Shown: piece after piece, positions 8,761 through 17,602 of the stretch
How positions within the stretch are numbered: position 1 is the first letter of the stretch
Layout of the letters: every line of letters starts with the position of its first letter
Source: Clostridium sp. AN503
Lineage (GTDB): Bacteria; Bacillota; Clostridia; Lachnospirales; Lachnospiraceae
DNA length: 64,000 nucleotides
Assembly: GCF_040719375.1 (NCBI RefSeq)
Contig: NZ_JBFDTP010000001.1
Span: 1,364,001-1,428,000, forward strand
Reading direction: 5' to 3'
Made by a program: the position numbers and the translations under genes
Notes under the pieces: generated by a model
What the model was told of the DNA's origin: nothing
The model's database searches: none
Seen by the model: only the letters and a program-made list of their open reading frames with translations

Positions 8761-9771
8761 ATGTTAAATATTGCGGATAAAGAAGTGCTTGAAAAGTATC
8801 TTCTGGAAAAAGGGATTACAGGACCGGGAGATGATCATGGGATCATATATTGCTCCGGCGGCGTATCGGGGACTGTTGCATTTATCGAGCGGGGGGATGC
8901 CCCGGTGATCATCAAGCAGGCCCTGGCGCAGCTTAAGACGAAGGATACCTGGCTGTGCGATCCGAACCGGATGTACACGGAGTATGAGAGTAACAGGATC
9001 TATCATGAGCTGATGCCGGAATATGCGCCGGAGGTGTATTTTTATGACCCGGAAAATTATATCTACGGGCGGGAGGCCATACCGAACGGATGTCCCATGT
9101 GGAAAGAGGATTTAATGAGCGGGCTTCTGGATTTCCAGGTGGCGGAGAAATCCATCCATACACTGGTGAAGGTACATAATGAATGCAGCACAAGAAACGA
9201 TATCCGAGAGAAGTTCGCGAGCAAGGATATCTTTTATGGGCTGCGGATCTCACCCTATATTGAATTCACGGCGCAGAAACATCCGGAGCTTAAGGAATTT
9301 GCCGATACGCTGATCAGAGAATTGATGGATGCGCAGATCACTCTGGTGCACGGGGATTACAGTCCGAAGAACATCATGATAAACGGCCGCAGCATTAGTG
9401 TGCTGGACTATGAAGTTGCCCATTTTGGACATCCCGCCTTTGACCTGGCGTTCTTCTCAAATCATTTTGTCCTGAAAGCCGTGAAGTTTAAGGAGTATGC
9501 AGGTGCATATCTGGCGATGCTCAAATACATGGCAGAGATCTATTTTAAAGAGCTGTCCTGTATGGACAAGCAGGAGTTTGAATCCGCTTATATCAGGACT
9601 CTGGCATTTTTGATGCTTGCCAGAGTTGACGGAAAGAGTCCGGTAGAATATTTAGTTGGCGACGCAGAAAAACAACAATTGGTGCGGGAGCTTAGTTTTG
9701 CGCTGATCAGCAGGCAGACAGAGCGGTTTGAGGAGGCGTTTGATATGATTCAGAAAGGAATGGGGAGATAA
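8761..9771 (+). CDS. aminoglycoside-phosphotransferase-fold small-molecule kinase
   Basis: This is a 336-residue APH/choline-kinase-fold protein. The catalytic loop is VHGDYSPKNIM (near residue 198) and the metal loop is SVLDYEVAHFGHPAFDLAFF (near 211-230). An AVK-like phosphate lysine sits in VIIKQAL near residue 50. The arrangement resembles methylthioribose kinase (MtnK), yet the neighbours are a GntP permease and an enolase paralogue, not methionine-salvage genes. It starts 44 bp after the permease, behind AGGGAGG, and ends 4 bp before the enolase-like gene. The likely role is phosphorylating the imported sugar acid. Resistance to aminoglycosides is not suggested. Confidence 0.75.
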   Translation: MLNIADKEVLEKYLLEKGITGPGDDHGIIYCSGGVSGTVAFIERGDAPVIIKQALAQLKTKDTWLCDPNRMYTEYESNRIYHELMPEYAPEVYFYDPENYIYGREAIPNGCPMWKEDLMSGLLDFQVAEKSIHTLVKVHNECSTRNDIREKFASKDIFYGLRISPYIEFTAQKHPELKEFADTLIRELMDAQITLVHGDYSPKNIMINGRSISVLDYEVAHFGHPAFDLAFFSNHFVLKAVKFKEYAGAYLAMLKYMAEIYFKELSCMDKQEFESAYIRTLAFLMLARVDGKSPVEYLVGDAEKQQLVRELSFALISRQTERFEEAFDMIQKGMGR

Positions 9772-9775
9772 GGAT

Positions 9776-11083
9776 ATGAACGAGGCATATGAGATTGTGA
9801 GGGTGGCGGCACGGCAGGTGCTGGATTCCCGTGCGAATCCGACTGTGGAGGTGGATGTCACTTTAAAATGCGGGGTGGTGGGGCGCGGGACAGTTCCCTC
9901 CGGAGCTTCCACAGGGGTTTATGAAGCCCTGGAGCTGCGCGACGGCGGAGCCGAATATGGAGGGAAAAGCGTTCGCCGTGCGATTGCCCATATAAATGAT
10001 GAGCTGGCGCCGGCTCTGCTTGGCAGAGATGCAACCCGCCAGGCTGAGTTGGACAACATGATGATCGCAATGGACGGGACGCCGGACAAAAGCCGTCTGG
10101 GCGCCAATGCCATCCTGGGATGCAGCATGGCGGTCGCCCATGCTGCTGCGGCTGCAAAGGGCGAACCGCTTTATCGTTATCTGGGCGGCGTCAATGCCAG
10201 AACGCTGCCCCTGCCGATGATCCAGATCATTGGCGGAGGAGCGCATGCGGTGGGATCCATCGATATTCAGGATTTTCTGGCTGTTCCGCTGAGCGCAGAT
10301 ACCTTTGAGAAGGGGATTGAGATGATTGTCAATGTCTACAATGGAACGAAAAAGGTTTTTGCCCGTACCGGCCGGCCGCTGTCCATTGCAGACGAGGGCG
10401 GCTTTTGGCCGACTGGCTTTACCTGTAACGAGGATGGCTTAAAGCTGCTGACTGAGGGGATCGAGGAAGCTGGATATGTACCGGGCGTGGATATCGGAAT
10501 TGCTCTGGATATTGCTGCCAGCGAGTTTTATGACAAGGAGAAGCAGATTTACAGGCTGAAGCTTGAGGGTAAGGAGCTGACCACGCCGGAATTTGTGGAT
10601 CTGCTGTGTGAATGGGTGGATCACTATGCGATCGTTTCCATGGAGGACTGCTGTTCGGAATATGATTGGGAAGGCCATGCGCTGGTAACAGAAAAGCTGG
10701 GAAAGAGGATTCAGATCATAGGGGACGATCTGTTTACCACCAATATTGAGCGGATTAAGGCAGGTGTGGAAAAAGGGGCCTGCAATTCCGTTCTGATCAA
10801 GATGAACCAGATCGGTACGGTCACAGAAACCTTAGATGCCATCGAGTACACGAAAAATATGGGGTATCTGCCGGTGATCAGCGCCCGGAGCGGCGAGACG
10901 GAGGATGCCACGATAGTACATCTGGCGATTGCGACCAATGCAGGCCAGTTGAAGGTTGGTTCTGTGGCGAGAAGCGAGCGCGCAGTGAAGTGGAACGAGG
11001 GAATCCGTATGGAGGAGGACCTGGGGAATATGGGAGTATACCTGTCGTCGTCAATATTTGAGAGGATCCGTTATAACTGGTGA
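9776..11083 (+). CDS. enolase paralogue with an altered active-site motif
   Basis: This is a 435-residue enolase-family protein of full length. It keeps PSGASTGVYEALELRDG, the acid in ADEGGF, metal ligands in ALDIAAS, SMEDCC and GDDLFTTN, and both catalytic lysines in LIKMNQIG and GQLKVGS. The motif normally written SHRSGETED reads SARSGETED, so the active-site His (His373 in yeast numbering) is Ala370. Other conserved sites also drift (GGGAHAVGSIDIQDF, NEGIRMEEDLG). It follows the APH-type kinase by 4 bp. It may be a second 2-phosphoglycerate enolase or a dehydratase of another phospho-sugar acid. A housekeeping eno would be expected elsewhere. Confidence 0.8.
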   Translation: MNEAYEIVRVAARQVLDSRANPTVEVDVTLKCGVVGRGTVPSGASTGVYEALELRDGGAEYGGKSVRRAIAHINDELAPALLGRDATRQAELDNMMIAMDGTPDKSRLGANAILGCSMAVAHAAAAAKGEPLYRYLGGVNARTLPLPMIQIIGGGAHAVGSIDIQDFLAVPLSADTFEKGIEMIVNVYNGTKKVFARTGRPLSIADEGGFWPTGFTCNEDGLKLLTEGIEEAGYVPGVDIGIALDIAASEFYDKEKQIYRLKLEGKELTTPEFVDLLCEWVDHYAIVSMEDCCSEYDWEGHALVTEKLGKRIQIIGDDLFTTNIERIKAGVEKGACNSVLIKMNQIGTVTETLDAIEYTKNMGYLPVISARSGETEDATIVHLAIATNAGQLKVGSVARSERAVKWNEGIRMEEDLGNMGVYLSSSIFERIRYNW

Positions 11084-11090
11084 ATATTTC

Positions 11091-11119
11091 TTGATAATGC
11101 CATACAGTAGTGCTAAGAT
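11091..11119 (+). promoter_or_regulatory. promoter of the Fe-S aldo/keto reductase gene
   Basis: TTGATA (11091-11096) and TAAGAT (11114-11119) are separated by 17 bp, just after the enolase-like gene and 35 bp before the next start. Confidence 0.5.
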
Positions 11120-11154
11120 AAAAGTAATAATCACCAATGAGGAGGAATCTGCCC

Positions 11155-12192
11155 ATGCCAACTGTAACCCTGGGAAGGACCGGAATTGTCACGGATAAGA
11201 ATGGCTTTGGCGCTCTGCCTGTGCAGCGCGTCACGAAAGAAGAAGCCGCAGTACTGTTCCGCCGCGCTTACGACGGCGGCATCACATTTTTTGATACGGC
11301 GCGCGCCTACAGCGACAGCGAGGAGAAGCTTGGTTATGCCATGAGTGATATCCGCAGCCATATCTTTCTTGCCACCAAGACGGCTGCAAAGACAGCGGAT
11401 GAATTCTGGAAGGATCTGGAGACCAGCTTAAGTACGCTAAAGACGGATTATATCGATGTCTATCAGTTCCACAACCCGGATTTCTGTCCGAAACCGGACG
11501 ATGGGACAGGACTTTACGAGGCGGCGCTTAAGGCCAGGGAACAGGGGAAGATCCGCTATATCGGGCTGACCAACCACCGTTTGTATGTGGCGCGGGAATC
11601 CATAGACTGCGGGCTGTATGATACGCTTCAGTTTCCGTTCTGCTATCTGTCCACAGAGCCGGATTTTGAGCTGGTGCGTTCCTGCCAGGAGAAGAATATT
11701 GGCTTTATCGCCATGAAGTCCCTGTCCGGCGGACTGATCACCAATGCCGCTGCCGCTTACGCGTTTGCCGCACAGTTTGACAATGTGCTTCCCATCTGGG
11801 GCATCCAGAAGGAACATGAGCTGGAAGAATTCCTGCGTTATGTAAAAGAACCCCCGGTCATGACAGACGAGATCCGCGATCTGATCGAGACAGACCGGAA
11901 GCAGCTTGCAGGCAGTTTCTGCCGGGGCTGCGGATATTGTATGCCGTGTCCCGTGGAGATCGAGATCAATACCTGCGCCCGCATGTCGCTGCTGCTGCGC
12001 CGTTCCCCGTCGGCATCCCATCTGTCACCGGAAGGCCAGGCGAAGATGATGAAGGTCAAGGACTGTCTCCACTGCAACCAGTGTTCCGGCAAATGTCCCT
12101 ACGGTCTGGACACACCGGAGCTGTTAGCGCGGAATTTGAAGGACTATGAAGAGATCCTGGCCGGGAAGGTCATGGAGCCAACGAATTTCTAA
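11155..12192 (+). CDS. aldo/keto reductase with C-terminal ferredoxin-like domain
   Basis: This is a 345-residue two-domain enzyme. The N-terminal aldo/keto reductase barrel shows TFFDTARAYSDSEEKLG with the catalytic Asp and Tyr and LATKTAAKT with the Lys. The His position is in YQFHNPD. The C-terminal part holds two cysteine clusters, CRGCGYCMPC and CLHCNQCSGKC, expected to bind [4Fe-4S] centres. The family is common in Clostridia and its substrate is usually unknown. ATG 11155 lies eight bases behind GAGGAGGAATC; an ATG at 11137 would place the ribosome site inside the gene. It may be independent of the preceding operon because it has its own promoter. Confidence 0.85.
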   Translation: MPTVTLGRTGIVTDKNGFGALPVQRVTKEEAAVLFRRAYDGGITFFDTARAYSDSEEKLGYAMSDIRSHIFLATKTAAKTADEFWKDLETSLSTLKTDYIDVYQFHNPDFCPKPDDGTGLYEAALKAREQGKIRYIGLTNHRLYVARESIDCGLYDTLQFPFCYLSTEPDFELVRSCQEKNIGFIAMKSLSGGLITNAAAAYAFAAQFDNVLPIWGIQKEHELEEFLRYVKEPPVMTDEIRDLIETDRKQLAGSFCRGCGYCMPCPVEIEINTCARMSLLLRRSPSASHLSPEGQAKMMKVKDCLHCNQCSGKCPYGLDTPELLARNLKDYEEILAGKVMEPTNF

Positions 12193-12225
12193 ATATTTTT
12201 GTTAATCAGCCCCAGCATCGACCTG

Positions 12226-12273
12226 ATCAACCGGCATTGTCAGAAGCAGCATGTTCTGACAATGCCGGTTGAT
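12226..12273 (+). terminator. 20-bp perfect inverted repeat, probable terminator
   Basis: The arms 12226-12245 and 12254-12273 are perfectly complementary over 20 bp around an 8-nt loop. It lies 33 bp after the Fe-S reductase. Only a weak T-rich tail (TTTATCAT) follows, and the right arm ends at the -35 box of the next gene, so it could also be an operator. Confidence 0.55.
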
Positions 12274-12297
12274 TTATCATAGTGGTAATGTTATAAT
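12269..12297 (+). promoter_or_regulatory. promoter of the GGDEF gene
   Basis: TTGATT (12269-12274) and TATAAT (12292-12297) are 17 bp apart. The -35 overlaps the right arm of the inverted repeat. Confidence 0.5.
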
Positions 12298-12346
12298 GTT
12301 AACATAAAAAAACGGGATGATTATTAAGTTTCCAGGGGAGAGCTTT

Positions 12347-13981
12347 ATGAAGATCCGTACTTCTCTATATCGGACAGTCTTTAGTCTGATCGTGTTTCCA
12401 TTTTTCCTTTTTACCCTGCTCATCACGAATATTTATTCAGGCAGACTGGAAAAGGTGATTACGGAAAGCCTGTATGTAGTAGCGAATACACAGGTATCAG
12501 AAATGACAAATTTTTGCGAACAGCAGCGGAAATATCTGTCTCTTCTTGGTGGGATGGATGTGTCACGCTCTGTATTAAGAGGAAACACAAAAGGGGGTGC
12601 TGTCCAGTATCTGGATGATATCCTTTCTTCTTATACCACAATGGTTAGTTATATGAAAACGCTTACGGTTCTGGATAAAGAGCACCGGGTTGTTTCCAGC
12701 AGTGCAAGAGACCATCTGCCTTATGCCGCAGACGGGATTGGCGATCTGGTTGAAAGTATGGGGAGCCAGTCTTTCTATATTTCGGATGTTTTGGTGGATG
12801 CGGACGGCAATAAGACCCTGGTGGCCATATCTGCTATTGAAGATGCGGGCGGGCTGATGGGGTATGCCCTGGCGGAGATCGACCTGGATTTTTATAAAAA
12901 TATCAGAAAGAAAACGGAGCTGTGGAATGACGCTACGTTCTATCTGGTTGATGGGAAACGGCAGATCATCAGCGCGGGCACACAGGATGAGGAACGGGAG
13001 GATTTTGTTACTACGGCAGAAGACCGGCGGGACTACATAGAGAAATACACTTCGATCGATTTTGTTAAGAATCCTCAGGGCAGCTTTCAGTACAAAGTAG
13101 CGGGGAAAGAGTATATCACATATTATTCAGATGTGGAGTATACCAACTGGAGGGTACTGCTGACTACAGGGCTGGACAGCTATAAAGCGGAGCAGACCGT
13201 ATATAGTATCCTGGCTTCGGTGCTGCTTCTGCTGTGTATCATCCTGGCAGTCTGGAGCGGAAGGTTTGCCTCACGCCGCATTGTGCGTCCCATCCAGAAG
13301 ATATCTGATACTTTAAGGGGGATCCAGAGCAATCAGGATTATTCACTGAGGGTTCCTGTGGAGCGGAAGGACGAGCTTGGCAATCTTGGAACGGAGATCA
13401 ACGGACTGATCGATTTCATCGAGACAGAAAATCTCTACAAAGCAAAGCAGCAGCGTCTTCTTCGGGAAAAGGCAGAGCAGGATGCGTTGACCAAGGTACT
13501 GAACAAGGAGCGGATCAGCCAGTACCTTATGGAAGCCATGGACTGCCGGCGCAGAGAGGGAGCGCGGATCGCCGTTCTGTTTGTGGATATTGATGACTTT
13601 AAGGCGTTCAATACCCATTACGGGCATAATGTGGGGGATCAGGTCCTTCTGTTTATCGCAGCCCTTTTAGCCAGGGAAACTGGCGGAACGGTCGGAAGAG
13701 TGGGCGGCGATGAATTTCTTGTTGTGGTGGAAAATGAGGCGGTGCTCCATGAGCTGGAGCTGTATCTGGACAGGATCCAGAAGCAGGCGGAGAGCCAGTT
13801 TGTAGTCCGTGGAAGCGGCGCCAATCTGTCTGTTACCTGCTGCATTGGCGCGGTGCGGATCGATCTAAAGACCGAGAGCAGCCGCAGCCTGACTCCGGAG
13901 AAACTGATCGGAATGGCAGATGAAGCGATGTATCAGGTTAAAAATAGCGGCAAACGTGGGTATGTTGTGCTGGATATGTAG
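12347..13981 (+). CDS. membrane diguanylate cyclase (dCache-HAMP-GGDEF)
   Basis: This is a 544-residue protein. One transmembrane helix lies near residues 8-30 and a Cache-type extracellular sensor spans about 35-285. A second helix follows near 290-308, then HAMP (FASRRIVRPIQKI), a short coiled linker and a GGDEF domain from about residue 380. The active-site sequence is RVGGDEFLVVVEN, so the enzyme should make cyclic-di-GMP from GTP. No EAL domain is present. ATG 12347 is preferred, behind GGGGAG. It is likely monocistronic, with its own promoter. The ligand of the sensor is unknown. Confidence 0.87.
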   Translation: MKIRTSLYRTVFSLIVFPFFLFTLLITNIYSGRLEKVITESLYVVANTQVSEMTNFCEQQRKYLSLLGGMDVSRSVLRGNTKGGAVQYLDDILSSYTTMVSYMKTLTVLDKEHRVVSSSARDHLPYAADGIGDLVESMGSQSFYISDVLVDADGNKTLVAISAIEDAGGLMGYALAEIDLDFYKNIRKKTELWNDATFYLVDGKRQIISAGTQDEEREDFVTTAEDRRDYIEKYTSIDFVKNPQGSFQYKVAGKEYITYYSDVEYTNWRVLLTTGLDSYKAEQTVYSILASVLLLLCIILAVWSGRFASRRIVRPIQKISDTLRGIQSNQDYSLRVPVERKDELGNLGTEINGLIDFIETENLYKAKQQRLLREKAEQDALTKVLNKERISQYLMEAMDCRRREGARIAVLFVDIDDFKAFNTHYGHNVGDQVLLFIAALLARETGGTVGRVGGDEFLVVVENEAVLHELELYLDRIQKQAESQFVVRGSGANLSVTCCIGAVRIDLKTESSRSLTPEKLIGMADEAMYQVKNSGKRGYVVLDM

Positions 13982-14020
13982 ATATGGAAACGAACGATAT
14001 GTGAAAGGACGGTACATAAG

Positions 14021-15349
14021 ATGAGACAGGCAAAACCGATTACACGGCAGTTCATAGAGGCGTGCAGGAAGGATTATGAAAGCGATCCTAAATACAGGAC
14101 CCTGACCTGCGCCGTATCAAAAGCCGAGCTGGCGGATGCCGCGTTTAACGGTGAGGCGGCAAGAAAACTGGATATGACATTTTCCATCGATCTATGCCGG
14201 TCTGCTGTGACCTGGCAGAAATCCAGCGGGCGGTGCTGGATCTTTGCGGCGATGAACATTTTAAGGGAGGCCGCCGCAGAAAACTGTGGTATGGAGCGGA
14301 TGGAACTGTCTGAAAACTACATTGCTTTCTGGGATAAGTTTGAAAAGATCAATTATTTCCTGGAGGCGGTGATCGACTGCGGCAGCCTGCCGGCAGGCGA
14401 CAGGACTTTGGATTGGGTCTTACAGGGGATCAGTGATGGAGGGCAGTGGGACATGATCGTTTCGATCGTGAAAAAATACGGTGTAGTCCCGATTTCCGCC
14501 ATGCCGGAGACTTCTCAGTCGTCATCGACGAAAGTTATGAACCGGATGCTGAACATGAAGCTGAGAGAGTATGCGGCAGAGCTGAGGGCCATGGTTTCCC
14601 GGAACGAGGACCCGCAGGCCCGCAAGGAAGAGATGCTGAAGGAGATGTACCGTGCGCTCTGCATTTGTTTTGGAAAGCCGGCAGAAACCTTTGATTTTGA
14701 GTACCGGGATAAAGACGATCATTTTCACCGGGATGTCAATCTGACTCCTTATGATTTTTATGACAGATATGTAAAGATCGATCTGGAAGATTATGTGAGC
14801 ATCATCAATGCGCCCACGGCGGATAAGCCTTATGGGAGAGCGTATACGGTCAAATACCTTGGAAATGTAGTGGAGGACCCGGTCCGCCATATCAATGTAC
14901 CCATGGAAACCCTGAAACAGATGGTCATCTCCCAGTTGAAGGATGGGGAGCCAGTCTGGTTCGGCTGCGACTGTTCCAGATTCGGCGACCGCAGGCTGGG
15001 GATCTGGGATCAGGACAGTTTCTGTTATGGAGAGATCCTGGGAGGCCTCACCTTTGGCATGACGAAGGAAGAACGCCTGGATTATCGGGACAGCGCGATG
15101 AACCATGCCATGGTGATCGCCGGCGTAAATCTGGATGATAACGGGGTTCCGAACCGCTGGAAGATAGAAAACAGCTGGGGCGAGGAGGCCGGACAAAAGG
15201 GATATTTTGTGATGAGCAGCAGTTGGTTTGACGAGTTCACTTATCAGGCGGTGGTGCATAAAAAGTACCTGCCGGATGACTTGAAAAAAGCGCTTTCTGA
15301 GGAGCCGGAGGTGTTGGAGCCGTGGGATCCGATGGGGTCGTTAGCGTGA
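14021..15349 (+). CDS. pepC: aminopeptidase C (bleomycin hydrolase family, C1B)
   Basis: This is a 442-residue papain-fold cysteine aminopeptidase, the usual family length. QKSSGRCWIFA near residue 66 carries the oxyanion Gln and nucleophile Cys. MNHAMVIAGV (near 363) carries the catalytic His and WKIENSWGEE the Asn. Homologues form cytosolic hexamers that trim N-terminal residues from peptides. No signal peptide is present. It starts about 40 bp after the GGDEF gene, and a G+C-rich hairpin with a T run follows it at 15357. Confidence 0.92.
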   Translation: MRQAKPITRQFIEACRKDYESDPKYRTLTCAVSKAELADAAFNGEAARKLDMTFSIDLCRSAVTWQKSSGRCWIFAAMNILREAAAENCGMERMELSENYIAFWDKFEKINYFLEAVIDCGSLPAGDRTLDWVLQGISDGGQWDMIVSIVKKYGVVPISAMPETSQSSSTKVMNRMLNMKLREYAAELRAMVSRNEDPQARKEEMLKEMYRALCICFGKPAETFDFEYRDKDDHFHRDVNLTPYDFYDRYVKIDLEDYVSIINAPTADKPYGRAYTVKYLGNVVEDPVRHINVPMETLKQMVISQLKDGEPVWFGCDCSRFGDRRLGIWDQDSFCYGEILGGLTFGMTKEERLDYRDSAMNHAMVIAGVNLDDNGVPNRWKIENSWGEEAGQKGYFVMSSSWFDEFTYQAVVHKKYLPDDLKKALSEEPEVLEPWDPMGSLA

Positions 15350-15356
15350 TTAAGGG

Positions 15357-15386
15357 GGCGCCGGATAACGGCGCCTTCCAGTTTTT
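15357..15386 (+). terminator. terminator after pepC
   Basis: GGCGCCG (15357-15363) pairs with CGGCGCC (15369-15375). A TTTTT run follows at 15382-15386, giving a plausible intrinsic terminator. Confidence 0.65.
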
Positions 15387-15462
15387 CGCAAAAGAAAGTA
15401 TCCAGTGCGGGAAAAAAGTGCTTGTAAAATTTTCCCAACTATATTAAAATGTGCTTACGGAG

Positions 15463-16941
15463 ATGATATTTGCAAAAGGAGGTGGAGAGATAGTAGACAC
15501 CACTCTGTTTGGAAAATATCAAGTGTGCCGGATACTGGGCCGTGGAAGAAGCGGGACGGTGTATCTGGCGAGACACAAAGACCTGGAGGAATATCGTGCG
15601 ATCAAACAGGTGTCCAAAGCCTGTGAGGATTACGGAGAGTTCCGAAGGGAAGCGCTGATACTGAAAAGTATCCGCCATCCGGGGATACCGATCGTGTATG
15701 ACCTGGAGGAGGATGAACAGTACAGCTATTTGATCGAGGAGTTTCTGGAAGGAGATTCCCTGTACGCCCTTGTTTCCAACATGGGGCATTTTTCGAAGGC
15801 AATGACGGTCCTGTATGGGATTCAGATTTGTCATCTGGTTAGTATCTTGCATTCGGCGAGACCAACCCCTATTTTGTATCTTGATTTACAGCCAAAGAAT
15901 CTTTTAGTGTGTCACGACACGGTGAAACTGATTGATTTTGACCACTCTGTACATTTGAATGAAGCGGAGCATCTGACCCTGCGTTACGGGACAGCAGGCT
16001 GCGCGGCGCCGGAACAGTACACGGGAGATGTCCTGGATGAACGGACTGATATCTATGCCATTGGTGCTGTCCTCCATTACATGCTGACCGGGGAATATCC
16101 CGGAGAAAAAGCGGCGCTTTCAAAAAAAATCGGAGACAGAAGCCTTGTGCGGATCATCCGTACCTGCCTGCAGGAGGATAAAACGCGCAGGTATCAATCG
16201 GCGGAACAGCTTTGTGAGGCGCTTAAGATGGTCTGGGGGCGGATTTTAAGGCGAAGGAAAAAGAGACAGGGTAATATAGGTGACGACCAGATATCATCTC
16301 TGACTGTTGCTGTGGCGGGAATCCGGCAGGGAGCCGGGACAACGCACATTGCAATGGGACTTGCCGCCCATTTAAGGAAGAGCGGTATTTCTGCTATCTA
16401 TGAGGAGAAAAACGGTTCTGGTGCGGTGCGGCAGTTCGCATCCTGTGTCAATGCGCAGGCGGACCGCTTTGGCATCTGCATGATCCGCGGCGTACCCATG
16501 CTTCCCCAATATGGGCCAAGCGTGAGGCTGGAGAGCCACCCGTACCAGGTGGTGGTCCAGGACTGGGGTACGGGTTGGCAGAGTTTTTTGCAGGAACCGG
16601 CGGATGGATATCTGCTGGTCTGCGGGGCAAGACCCTGGGAGTGGGAGACCACCAGGGACGCGGTTTTCAGTCTCGGAGTTCATCCGGGGCTGGCGGTTAT
16701 CTACAATCATTTCTGTGGGCAGTTGTTTGACCGGCTGCCCGGTCCGGCAGGGGAAACTCCGTGTTTCCTGATGCCATATTGTTCCAATCCACTGGTAAGC
16801 GCCAAAAAGGTGCGGAAGGTCTATGATGCAGTTCTGCGTACATGGGCTGTCGAGGAAAAAGGAGGGGTACTACGAAAACTGGCAGGAAAGTTAAGGGTCC
16901 TGGCCGCCCGGATACACCGGGGAAAATGCGGCGGACCATAG
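15463..16941 (+). CDS. Ser/Thr protein kinase fused to a lysine-less P-loop (MinD/ParA-like) domain
   Basis: The protein has about 492 residues. The kinase half shows GRGRSGTVYLARH, the phosphate Lys in YRAIKQV, a catalytic loop YLDLQPKNLL (HRD changed to YLD), DFD in place of DFG, and CAAPEQ. The catalytic Lys and both Asp remain, so activity is plausible. A basic hinge RRRKKRQ near residue 270 leads to a second domain beginning AVAGIRQGAGTTHIAMG. That resembles a Walker A motif of the MinD/ParA class but without the P-loop Lys. The start is unclear: AAAGGAGG (15476-15483) points to codon ATA 15490, whereas ATG 15463 and GTG 15451 lie upstream. It overlaps the next gene by 16 bp. Confidence 0.75.
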   Translation: MIFAKGGGEIVDTTLFGKYQVCRILGRGRSGTVYLARHKDLEEYRAIKQVSKACEDYGEFRREALILKSIRHPGIPIVYDLEEDEQYSYLIEEFLEGDSLYALVSNMGHFSKAMTVLYGIQICHLVSILHSARPTPILYLDLQPKNLLVCHDTVKLIDFDHSVHLNEAEHLTLRYGTAGCAAPEQYTGDVLDERTDIYAIGAVLHYMLTGEYPGEKAALSKKIGDRSLVRIIRTCLQEDKTRRYQSAEQLCEALKMVWGRILRRRKKRQGNIGDDQISSLTVAVAGIRQGAGTTHIAMGLAAHLRKSGISAIYEEKNGSGAVRQFASCVNAQADRFGICMIRGVPMLPQYGPSVRLESHPYQVVVQDWGTGWQSFLQEPADGYLLVCGARPWEWETTRDAVFSLGVHPGLAVIYNHFCGQLFDRLPGPAGETPCFLMPYCSNPLVSAKKVRKVYDAVLRTWAVEEKGGVLRKLAGKLRVLAARIHRGKCGGP

Positions 16942-17510
16942 GGATTATCGGAGCCGGCAGAGGTACGGGAGTCACCCATCTGGCTGTCTGGACGGCCAAT
17001 TATCTGGCAGGAGTACACAGGAAGCAGGTGGCTGTCCTGGAGTGGAACGACCATGGGGATTTTGCTGCCATGGAAAGGTTCTGTGTCATGTCCGGTTCTG
17101 GCGGCCGGCGTGGAGACAGGGAAGAAGGACCGTTTCGGATACTGGATGTGGACTACTATGGGGCTGCGGATGCCGCCGTACTGGCGGCATGCCTGAACAG
17201 GGATTATGAATACATCATTGTGGACTACGGGGTGATGACCGGGGCGGCAGTATGTGACTGCGCCCGGTGCGACCAAAAGATCATTGTCGGCTCACTGAGC
17301 GAGTGGCGGGCAGGGGCATTTCTGGAAGCTGCGGGCCTTTATACGGAACGGGACAAGAGCTGGAGCTGCGCCGCTGCATTTGGCAGCGAGGAGACCAGAA
17401 AAGAGTGGGAAAAAGCATTTCGGAGAAAGTGCCTGCGGATTCCAGCTTCAGAAGATGCGTTTGCCGTGACCCGCGCCGATATGGAGTTTTTTAAAAAGCT
17501 TTTATTTTAA
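16926..17510 (+). CDS. stand-alone lysine-less P-loop protein (MinD/ParA-like)
   Basis: This is a 194-residue protein beginning MRRTIGIIGAGRGTGVTHLA. The P-loop-like segment mirrors the C-terminal domain of the preceding kinase and also lacks the usual Lys. Later strands EYIIVDYGVMTG and DQKIIVGSLSEWRAG resemble the Walker B region and switch of the SIMIBI class. ATG 16926 overlaps the end of the kinase gene by 16 bp, indicating tight coupling. It may pair with the kinase's own P-loop domain. ATP binding is doubtful without the Lys. The function is unknown; a TadZ/CpaE-like localisation factor is a speculative analogue. Confidence 0.65.
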   Translation: MRRTIGIIGAGRGTGVTHLAVWTANYLAGVHRKQVAVLEWNDHGDFAAMERFCVMSGSGGRRGDREEGPFRILDVDYYGAADAAVLAACLNRDYEYIIVDYGVMTGAAVCDCARCDQKIIVGSLSEWRAGAFLEAAGLYTERDKSWSCAAAFGSEETRKEWEKAFRRKCLRIPASEDAFAVTRADMEFFKKLLF

Positions 17511-17602
17511 AGTACGGGCCTGCAGGCTGAGCAGTAAAGGGATTGTGTCACAGCTTTGCCTTCCGGGGAATTGCTGCTGCCTGCAGACTGGAGGAGGGTC
17601 AC

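Noticed and set aside
8761..9771. Aminoglycoside resistance gene
   Set aside because: Only the general APH fold is shared; the operon context of permease and enolase paralogue points to metabolism.
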